5,376 nucleotides of DNA, taken from assembly GCA_050250795.1 (NCBI GenBank), contig JBFWNZ010000277.1, positions 1-5,376 of the forward strand, in the 5' to 3' direction. The DNA is from JBFWNZ01 sp050250795. GTDB taxonomy: Bacteria > Pseudomonadota > Alphaproteobacteria > UBA8366. The notes under the pieces are model-generated. The model was not told the DNA's origin. It ran no database searches and worked only from the letters and a program-made list of their open reading frames with translations. Positions within the stretch are counted from its first letter, which is position 1. Every line of letters starts with the position of its first letter. Below, one piece after another: positions 1-4,677 of the stretch. The position numbers and the translations under genes are program-made.

Positions 1-305
1 CGTCCCGGCCGGATGCCCTGCGCGGTGGGACGATCCTCGGCGAAGGCGCGGGCCGGGTCGTGGCAGCCGGCGCAGGGCTTGCCGTCCGGCCCCGGCAGGC
101 GTGCATCGAAGAACAGCCGCCGGCCGAGATCGGCGGCGGCCGGATCGCCCGAGACGCGGTTGCCGGGATCGGGCGTCCAGGGCGGCGGCCAGGGGCCGTG
201 GCGCAGGATGCGCGCCGTCTCTTCAGGCGTGAACGAGACGTCACCGGCAAGAGCCGGTCCCGCCAGCAGCCCCGCCAGCAGCAGAATCCAGTTAGCGCTG
301 CGCAT
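1..305 (-). CDS. MauG/cytochrome c peroxidase-type di-heme protein, N-terminal part (runs off left edge)
   Basis: Only the first 101 codons are present; the 3' part lies beyond the left edge. Residues 1-20 form a Sec signal peptide with a Leu-rich core and an ALA cleavage site, so the protein is periplasmic. The mature part begins FTPEE and continues with HGPWPPPW (36-43), NRVSG (49-53), LGRRLFFDARL (60-70) and a heme-c attachment site CAGCH (78-82), followed by DPARAFAEDR. This LG..LFFD.RL-CxxCH-DP..AF..DR order is typical of the first heme domain of the bacterial di-heme cytochrome c peroxidase/MauG family. These enzymes reduce peroxide or oxidise a protein partner. The second CxxCH and the catalytic residues would be outside the window, so true peroxidase and MauG-like forms cannot be told apart. 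The ATG at 305 has no good ribosome binding site and overlaps the upstream gene by 14 nt, implying translational coupling. Confidence 0.88.
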   Translation of the reverse strand, partial: MRSANWILLLAGLLAGPALAGDVSFTPEETARILRHGPWPPPWTPDPGNRVSGDPAAADLGRRLFFDARLPGPDGKPCAGCHDPARAFAEDRPTAQGIRPG

Positions 306-699
306 GGTCCGAGAGGAAGCGCAGCGGCGGCGCGTCCGGGCGGTGCAGGTCCACGGCGAAGCGCCACAGCCCCGGCATGTGCAGCAGCAACCCTTCGGCC
401 ATATAGCGTCCCGGCCCGTCCTCCCGGACGGACGGCACATAGTCCATGCCGTGACCATGCGCCGGCATCTCGGCCGAGACGGCGACGCGGCCCTCGGCCG
501 GGCGGCCCGCCGGATCGCAGATCGCGAGATGCAGGCGGAACGGCTCGCCGACTGCCGGCTCCTTCGGCTCGAAACCAAGCACCGCGCGGTAGCCCTGCTC
601 GGTCGCCATCCGCTCGCCCGGCCCGGCCACGCAATGCGCCGCGGCCGGCAGGGCTGCGGACAGCCCCATCAGGACGAATGCCGCAACAGCGAACTTCAT
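292..699 (-). CDS. YtkA-like/FixH-like small exported protein with HGHGM motif
   Basis: This is a 135-residue protein. Residues 1-21 form a signal peptide ending ALPAAA, so the mature protein probably starts at His22-Cys23. The rest is a short all-beta-looking domain: GYRAVLGFEP (36-45), VGEPFRLHLAICD (50-62), then AEMPAHGHGMDY (77-87, skipping none) and a C-terminal MPGLWRFAVDL (108-118). The (M)PxHGHGM and GxWxxxV elements are the hallmark of the YtkA-like domain, which occurs in small secreted proteins often next to copper or heme redox genes. Two cysteines (23 and 61) could form a disulfide. The start is chosen because ATG at 699 overlaps the upstream stop as ATGA and is followed at once by a signal peptide. 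An in-frame extension to 945 would read through the hydrolase gene and is unlikely. It overlaps the di-heme peroxidase gene downstream by 14 nt. Its biochemical role is unknown; a metal-binding or partner role for the peroxidase is inference. Confidence 0.8.
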   Translation of the reverse strand: MKFAVAAFVLMGLSAALPAAAHCVAGPGERMATEQGYRAVLGFEPKEPAVGEPFRLHLAICDPAGRPAEGRVAVSAEMPAHGHGMDYVPSVREDGPGRYMAEGLLLHMPGLWRFAVDLHRPDAPPLRFLSDHAQR

Positions 700-1532
700 T
701 TCGGCGTCCAGCGGGCCAGCGCGCGGGCGTTCAGATGCGATATCCGCGCCGCGAGATCCGGCGGCAGGTCGGCCAGCCACTCCCGGCTGAACCGTGCCTG
801 CTCGACCACGTAATGCCAGCGCTCGGGCGTATAGGTGTCGGTGCCGACCATGAAGCGGTCGGGATGCGCCTCGAACAGCGCCCGCCAGGCCGGATCGACC
901 TTGCCCCCGGTCGCATGCTCGGACCGGAAGGCGAGATCGGCCCACAGCGTGGGGTAACGGTCGAGCATGGCGCGGATACGCTCCGGCCGGTCGAAGCCGG
1001 AATGCGCCCAGAGCACGCGCGCCTGCGGGTCCTGGGCGAAGATGCGCTCGACCGCGTCGGCGTCGGAATGGGCGTGCAGGAACAGCCCGTGCTCACGCGC
1101 CAGTTCCACCACCTTGCGCATCACCGGCAGGTCGGCGTCTTCGCCGAACACATGGAACTCGCCGATGCCGGCATAGCGGTTACGGGCAAGCCGCTCCTCA
1201 AGATGCGCGATCACCGTCTCGTCGCGGAACCATGTCCCCAGCTCGCCGCGCGCCCGGTAGGGCCGCAGCACCGGCACGATCAGGTCGGGCGCCCGGGCAT
1301 AGAGCAGCTGCGTGCCGTCGTCGCTGGAGCTGGACACGAAGGCCAGCGCCAGCCCGGCCTGGCGCAGCACCGCGACGGCCTTGTCCGGCGGCAGCATGTC
1401 CCAGGCATCGTGGCTGTAATGGATATGCGCATCGACCAGGGGCATGGGCTCCGCTGCCGCCGCGCGATCCGCGACAATGTTAACATTCGTCAGCATCGCC
1501 ACGGCCAAGACCGCCCGGATCGCGCTGCGCAT
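696..1532 (-). CDS. Exported amidohydrolase-family (TIM-barrel) metal-dependent hydrolase
   Basis: This is a 278-residue protein. Residues 1-27 look like a signal peptide (MRS, hydrophobic core, ADRAAAA), so the enzyme should act in the periplasm. The metal site of the amidohydrolase superfamily is visible in order: DAHIH (34-38), GIGEF with Glu125, FLHAH with His153/His155, WAHSGF with His177, and GTDTY with Asp232. A glutamate rather than a carboxylated lysine, and the length, resemble amidohydrolase-2 (PF04909-type) or TatD-like enzymes. The substrate cannot be told from sequence. The ATG at 1532 is chosen because GGGGAGAG (1545-1538) sits 5 nt upstream and the signal peptide follows directly. 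The open frame continues upstream to 2627 only as a shadow of the dioxygenase gene. The stop codon overlaps the next gene's start (ATGA), and this is the first gene of the three-gene minus-strand unit. Divergent from the dioxygenase gene. Confidence 0.85.
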   Translation of the reverse strand: MRSAIRAVLAVAMLTNVNIVADRAAAAEPMPLVDAHIHYSHDAWDMLPPDKAVAVLRQAGLALAFVSSSSDDGTQLLYARAPDLIVPVLRPYRARGELGTWFRDETVIAHLEERLARNRYAGIGEFHVFGEDADLPVMRKVVELAREHGLFLHAHSDADAVERIFAQDPQARVLWAHSGFDRPERIRAMLDRYPTLWADLAFRSEHATGGKVDPAWRALFEAHPDRFMVGTDTYTPERWHYVVEQARFSREWLADLPPDLAARISHLNARALARWTPK

Positions 1533-1730
1533 GAAGGCTCTCCCCGCCCGCTGCTTCGGATTTGTCAGCAAGTGTAAACCGGTGCCGGCAGTGTGAAATA
1601 GCAGCCCGCCCCGCAATGCCGGAGACGTGATGGGAATATAAGCAGAACATCGGCATTTCCAAGATGCGCCGGCGGCTTCTGCCATCTCGCGGCTTGGCCT
1701 ATAGTTGCGAAAAATCAGGAGGGAACGACG
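1533..1730. promoter_or_regulatory. Divergent intergenic promoter region
   Basis: These 198 nt separate the divergently transcribed hydrolase unit (minus) and dioxygenase gene (plus) and must hold both promoters. It is visibly less GC-rich than the coding sequence. For the plus gene, TATAGT at 1700-1705 is a possible -10; the -35 position (about 1677-1682) is poor. For the minus gene, TACACT (complement of 1571-1576) with TTTCAC 16 nt upstream is a possible but weak pair. Two near-identical motifs, AGTGTAAAC (1571-1579) and AGTGTGAAA (1590-1598), lie 19 nt apart around a TGCCGGCA palindrome (1583-1590), a layout that could be an operator. Promoter assignments are by eye only. Confidence 0.4.
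1717..1723 (+). promoter_or_regulatory. Shine-Dalgarno AGGAGGG of the dioxygenase gene
   Basis: AGGAGGG lies 7 nt before the ATG at 1731. It is the strongest ribosome binding site in the window and fixes the dioxygenase start. If TATAGT at 1700-1705 is the -10, the 5' leader would be only about 20 nt. Confidence 0.75.
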
Positions 1731-2609
1731 ATGGCGCTGGCACAGAAAACGGGCGGCCTGGACATCCGCCCCTCGGGCGGCGCGATCGGGGCTGAGCTTT
1801 ACGGTGTGGATCTGCGGACGCCGCTGTCCGACGCCGCATTCGCCGCGATCGAGGCGACCTTTCACGCGCATGGCGTGCTGTGCATCCGCGACCAGGATTT
1901 GACCGAGGACCAGTATCTCGCCTTCGTCCGGCGCTTCGGGCCGGTCAAGCAGCTGTTCCTGGAGAACTACGCCAAGCCCGGCTGGCCGGACATCCTGCTG
2001 GTCTCGAACATCCAGGAGAACGGCCGCAATATCGGCCATGCCGATGCGGGGCGCGTCTGGCACACCGACATGTCCTATCTGGAGCGGCCGGCGCGGGTCA
2101 CGCTGCTGCATGCGAAGGAGGTTCCGGTCGCGGACGACGGCACGGTGCTGGGCGACACGCTGTTCGCCAGCGCGGCCGCCGCCTATGAATCGCTGGACGC
2201 ACCGATGCGCGCCCGGCTCGACGGGCTGCAGGTCGTGCATCACCTGCTCGGCCGCCGCGCCAAGACCAAGACCGGCCAGCCCGAGGACGATGCGAAGCGC
2301 GCCGCGATGCCGGACATCCTGCACCCCTTCGTCCGCACCCATGCGTATACGGGGCGCAAATGCCTGTATGTGTGCGAGGGCGAATGCGTCGGCGTCGAGG
2401 GCATGCCCCAGGACGAGGCGCTGGACCTGATCGCGGCGATGGCGCAGCGCATCGTGCGGCCGGAATACCAGTACCGGCACAAATGGCGGGTCGGCGACGT
2501 GCTGCTCTGGGACAATTGTGCGGTCCAGCATCTGGCGCTGGCCGACTACGCCCTGCCGCAGCGCCGCCTGATGTGGCGCTCGACCGTCGAGGGCGAGCGG
2601 CCAGTCTAG
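1731..2609 (+). CDS. TauD/TfdA-family Fe(II)/2-oxoglutarate-dependent dioxygenase
   Basis: This is a 292-residue protein, close to the usual 280-300 of the family and complete at both ends. The 2-His-1-carboxylate iron site is visible: WHTDMSY gives His111 and Asp113, and WDNCAVQH gives the distal His267. After it, QRRLMWRST supplies Arg279, expected to bind the 2-oxoglutarate carboxylate, and Arg283, equivalent in position to TauD's sulfonate-contacting arginine. The N-terminal IGAELYGVDLRTPL (19-32) and HGVLCIRDQ (47-55) are also typical of the family. The enzyme would couple oxidative decarboxylation of 2-oxoglutarate to hydroxylation of a substrate in the cytoplasm. Homologues act on taurine, alkyl sulfates, aryloxyalkanoates and other acids, so no specific substrate is assigned and taurine is not asserted. 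No sulfonate transporter or desulfonation gene is present nearby. Divergent from the hydrolase unit; stop TAG at 2607-2609. Confidence 0.92.
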   Translation: MALAQKTGGLDIRPSGGAIGAELYGVDLRTPLSDAAFAAIEATFHAHGVLCIRDQDLTEDQYLAFVRRFGPVKQLFLENYAKPGWPDILLVSNIQENGRNIGHADAGRVWHTDMSYLERPARVTLLHAKEVPVADDGTVLGDTLFASAAAAYESLDAPMRARLDGLQVVHHLLGRRAKTKTGQPEDDAKRAAMPDILHPFVRTHAYTGRKCLYVCEGECVGVEGMPQDEALDLIAAMAQRIVRPEYQYRHKWRVGDVLLWDNCAVQHLALADYALPQRRLMWRSTVEGERPV

Positions 2610-2699
2610 CCGATTGCGTTGCAGCAACTCCGCATCGGGCGCGGCAGCGCTGCTCGTTGTCGATATGGCGACGGTTCAAATGACAAAAAGCGGTGGGGT

Positions 2700-3179
2700 A
2701 TGTCGATAACAGGAACTCCCGATGCCCTGCGCGTTCGGGAAATACTGGCTGCGGTAAAGCCTCTTGCGGCCGAGTATTACCGACTTACCGGAAAGCCCCT
2801 AGGGGTGACAGGAGAAGTCGCGGAATATATCGCAGCGGAAATTCTCGGCCTTGAGTTGGCCCCGCCGCGCACGGCTGGTTACGACGCTATCCGTCAAACG
2901 CCGGAAGGACCCCTCCGAATCCAGATAAAGGGCCGGGCCTACGGTGAGGATGCGAAGCCTAGTCAACGCCTGGGCACAATAAAGCAGGGTGCCGCGTGTG
3001 ACGCGGTGCTGCTCGTCCTGCTCGACAACCGGACATTGGAGCCGCGTGAGATGTGGGAGGCCCCCTACGTCTCTGTTGCCGAAAGGTTGGCGCTACCCGG
3101 CTCAAAGGCGCGAGCGCGTGGCGCGCTCGGAGTATCGGAATTTAAACGGCTCGCAAAGAGGATATGGCCCGGCGCGTGA
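2700..3179 (+). CDS. Small PD-(D/E)xK nuclease-like protein of unknown function (DUF6998/Mrr-like resemblance)
   Basis: This is a 159-residue protein from the ATG at 2700; an in-frame ATG at 2619 would add 27 residues of unconvincing sequence. Residues 11-35 look helical, then GEVAEYIAAEILGLEL (38-53) with Glu39/Glu42, AGYDAI with Asp62, and RIQIKGR with Gln76 and Lys78, then a strand DAVLLVLLD (101-109) and a C-terminal helix ending KRLAKRIW. The E...D...QxK order matches the PD-(D/E)xK nuclease fold with the Mrr-like QxK variant. The pattern GE-(A)AE-LGLEL-PP-GYDA-(I)QIKGR recalls DUF6998, a small-protein family. That identification is from memory and not searched. GC is near 60% by line counts, against about 70-80% in neighbours, and codons such as ATA, ACA, GGA, CTA and CGA are frequent, suggesting horizontal acquisition. 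The ribosome binding site (GGTGGGG immediately before the ATG) is poor. No methyltransferase or other partner gene is present in the window. Confidence 0.72.
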   Translation: MSITGTPDALRVREILAAVKPLAAEYYRLTGKPLGVTGEVAEYIAAEILGLELAPPRTAGYDAIRQTPEGPLRIQIKGRAYGEDAKPSQRLGTIKQGAACDAVLLVLLDNRTLEPREMWEAPYVSVAERLALPGSKARARGALGVSEFKRLAKRIWPGA

Positions 3180-3312
3180 ACAGTAACCGCGTTCGCCGTC
3201 GGGTCTCCGCAATCTTGGCGCTTTCGCCGGGGTTGGCGGCCAACACGCACATGCACCAGCATCGCGTTGGCCTGTAGAGCGCTTTGTACGGTCGCGGCGT
3301 TGGGGTCGCCCG
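3180..3312. other. Intergenic region between convergent genes
   Basis: These 133 nt lie between the convergent nuclease-like and dehydrogenase genes, where a bidirectional terminator would be expected. The only dyad seen is GTTGG-CGG-CCAAC (3232-3244), a 5-bp stem without a following T tract on either strand, so no intrinsic terminator is called. No small gene, tRNA or mobile-element end was recognised. Confidence 0.5.
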
Positions 3313-4377
3313 TCAGCCCTTCTTGATCGCCTTCACCACCGCATCGGCGAAGCGTTGCGTATTGCCGGTGCCGCCGACATCGCCGGTGCGTGCCTCGGGG
3401 TCGGCGAGGGCCGCATCGATGCCCGTCTGGATGGCCTTGGCCGCGTCGCGCATCGCCGGCTTGCCGTGGCGGTCGCCCAGCCAGTCGAGCAGCATCGCGG
3501 TCGACAGGATGAGGCCGCTGGGGTTGGCGATGCCGCGGCCGGCGATGTCGGGCGCCGAGCCGTGGCCGGCATTGGCCACCGCATGGCCGTCGCCGGCATT
3601 GAGCGCGGCGGCGAGGCCCAGGCTGCCCGACATGGCGACGGCGGCGTTGGACAGGATGTCGCCGAACATGTTGGTCAGCAGGATCACGTCGAAGCGGTCG
3701 GGCCGGCTGTACAAGTCGGCGGCCATCGCGTCGATGTCCATCTCGCGATAGGCGATCTTCGGGTTCTGCGCCGCCACCGCCTCGACCTCGCGGAAGAACA
3801 GCCCGTCGCTCATCTTCAGCACATGCTGCTTGCCGACGCCGGTGACGCTGCCGCGCCGGCCGGCGGCGACGCGGAACGCCGTCTCGGCGACCCGGCGCGA
3901 GGCCTTGGCCGTGATCTTGCGCACCGACAGCGCCACATCCTCGGTCGGCATGAACTCGCCCGAGCCCATGAACATGTTGCGGTCGGCGTAGAAGCCCTCG
4001 GTGTTCTCGCGCACGATCGTCACGTCCAGCCCGGGGCGCCCGCCGGGCAGGCCCGGCCTTGTGCGCGCCGGGCGGATATTGGCGTAGAGGTCGAGCCGCT
4101 TGCGGATCGTGCCCGGCACGTTGATGCCGCCCTCCTCCGCCGGCGGATAGTCGGTCATGCCGCAGGGGCCGAGGATGACGCCGTCGGCGCCCGAGGCCGC
4201 CTGCATCGCATGGTCGGGAACGGTGGTGCCGCCGGACTGGAAGGCGGCCATGCCGATGGCGATCTGCTCGAAGCGCAGGCCCAGCGAATGCGCCGAATTC
4301 ACCGCATCCAGCACCTGCCGCGCCGCCGCCGTGATCTCCGGCCCGATGTCGTCGCCGGGAAACACCACGATGTCCAT
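3313..4377 (-). CDS. Isocitrate/isopropylmalate-family NAD-dependent dehydrogenase
   Basis: This is a 354-residue protein, the normal length for LeuB/NAD-isocitrate/homoisocitrate-type beta-decarboxylating dehydrogenases. Motifs in order: FPGDDIGPEI (6-15), RKRLDLYANIRP (92-103) with substrate-carboxylate arginines, VRENTEGFY (122-130), VGKQHVLK with catalytic Lys183, DIDAMAADL (214-222), TNMFGDILSN (235-244) and HGSAPDIAGRGIANP (272-286). The APDIAG form indicates NAD rather than NADP. The REN-TEG loop differs from the LeuB ELTGG type, pointing to an isocitrate, homoisocitrate, tartrate or D-malate-like substrate; it is not called leuB. Two oddities: Asn244 stands where the second metal-binding Asp of GDxxSD is usual, and QH replaces the usual AN after the catalytic lysine. 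Start: ATG 4377, with AGGAAGGGG (4391-4383) 5 nt upstream, and the fold begins three residues in. It lies downstream of the hydroxyacid dehydrogenase on the same strand. Confidence 0.9.
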   Translation of the reverse strand: MDIVVFPGDDIGPEITAAARQVLDAVNSAHSLGLRFEQIAIGMAAFQSGGTTVPDHAMQAASGADGVILGPCGMTDYPPAEEGGINVPGTIRKRLDLYANIRPARTRPGLPGGRPGLDVTIVRENTEGFYADRNMFMGSGEFMPTEDVALSVRKITAKASRRVAETAFRVAAGRRGSVTGVGKQHVLKMSDGLFFREVEAVAAQNPKIAYREMDIDAMAADLYSRPDRFDVILLTNMFGDILSNAAVAMSGSLGLAAALNAGDGHAVANAGHGSAPDIAGRGIANPSGLILSTAMLLDWLGDRHGKPAMRDAAKAIQTGIDAALADPEARTGDVGGTGNTQRFADAVVKAIKKG

Positions 4378-4431
4378 TGCCGCCCCTTCCTGTTCCGCGT
4401 TGATTGCGACAACCCTGACGCGAAGGGCGCC

Positions 4432-4453
4432 GGCGATCAATAAGGCGATCAAT
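4432..4453. repeat. Tandem direct repeat GGCGATCAAT, 12-bp period
   Basis: Two perfect copies of GGCGATCAAT lie at 4432-4441 and 4444-4453, separated by AA. On the minus strand this reads ATTGATCGCC-TT-ATTGATCGCC, 55-76 nt upstream of the dehydrogenase start at 4377. The position suits an operator or promoter element, but no clear -35/-10 pair was found. It may also be chance. Confidence 0.6.
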
Positions 4454-4469
4454 GTCCCTATTCCCTGCC

Positions 4470-4620
4470 CGTCATTCCCGCGCACGCGGGAATCCAGGGC
4501 CAGCGGCACGTCGTTTCGGCCAGCGGCACGCTGTGCCGTTCGTCCGCATCCGGCCGGCCGGGGAGGCGCCGTGCCGTTCGCCCTGGATTCCGGGTTCCGC
4601 TTCGCGGCCCCGGAATGACG
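4470..4620. repeat. 151-bp fold-back (inverted paired) intergenic repeat element, REP/dRS3-like
   Basis: Outer ends are inverted: CGTCATTCC (4470-4478) against GGAATGACG (4612-4620). Next come AATCCAGGGC (4491-4500) against GCCCTGGATT (4580-4589), then CGGCACG (4504-4510) against CGTGCCG (4570-4576). Each arm also carries its own hairpin. The left arm is ATTCCCGCG-CA-CGCGGGAAT (4474-4493, perfect 9-bp stem). The right arm is ATTCCGGG...CCCGGAAT (4587-4616), with an inner CCGC-TTC-GCGG stem. The centre has a third hairpin CGGCAC-GCT-GTGCCG (4524-4538) and a 13-bp direct repeat GGCCAGCGGCACG (4498-4510 and 4518-4530, 20-bp period). The left hairpin fits ATTCCC-N8-GGGAAT, the consensus I recall for neisserial dRS3 repeats and similar GTCATTCCCGCG-type elements dispersed in many proteobacteria. 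No transposase is encoded, so if mobile it is non-autonomous. Lying between two same-strand genes it may affect mRNA stability. Confidence 0.85.
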
Positions 4621-4622
4621 AT

Positions 4623-4653
4623 GGGGGAGGCTGGGGGGGGAAATTGGGGGAGG
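4623..4653 (+). other. G-tract with G-quadruplex potential
   Basis: The plus strand carries runs of 5 G (4623-4627), 8 G (4633-4640) and 5 G (4646-4650) joined by short spacers. The 8-G run can supply two tracts, so an intramolecular quadruplex is possible. For minus-strand genes the G-rich strand is the template. It abuts the fold-back element and lies 28-55 nt past the hydroxyacid dehydrogenase stop codon. Confidence 0.5.
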
Positions 4654-4677
4654 TGCGGCTAGACCCAGCCGGACGGC

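Noticed and set aside
60..1577. 505-codon open frame on the plus strand
   Set aside because: It runs antisense across three recognisable genes; its translation is Arg/Pro/Ala/Gly-rich with no family signature. It is a shadow of high-GC coding sequence.
1533..2627. Upstream extension of the hydrolase reading frame to a 643-codon form
   Set aside because: The extra part is antisense to the dioxygenase gene; the ribosome binding site and signal peptide at 1532 mark the true start.
2680..2709. Nine-codon ORF overlapping the nuclease-like gene start, possible leader peptide
   Set aside because: No ribosome binding site and no attenuator-like codon pattern or hairpin; likely chance.
3232..3244. 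GTTGG-CGG-CCAAC dyad as a terminator between convergent genes
   Set aside because: The stem is only 5 bp and no T tract follows on either strand.
3065..3262. 65-codon minus-strand ORF crossing the convergent spacer
   Set aside because: Mostly antisense to the nuclease-like gene, with no ribosome binding site noted and no recognisable protein features.
3355..4443. 362-codon open frame on the plus strand
   Set aside because: Antisense to the isocitrate/isopropylmalate-family dehydrogenase, whose motifs are all intact on the minus strand; the product is low-complexity in Arg, Ala, Gly and His.
4378..4509. Upstream extension of the dehydrogenase by 44 codons
   Set aside because: It would translate part of the fold-back repeat; the conserved fold starts right after the ATG at 4377, which has a good ribosome binding site.
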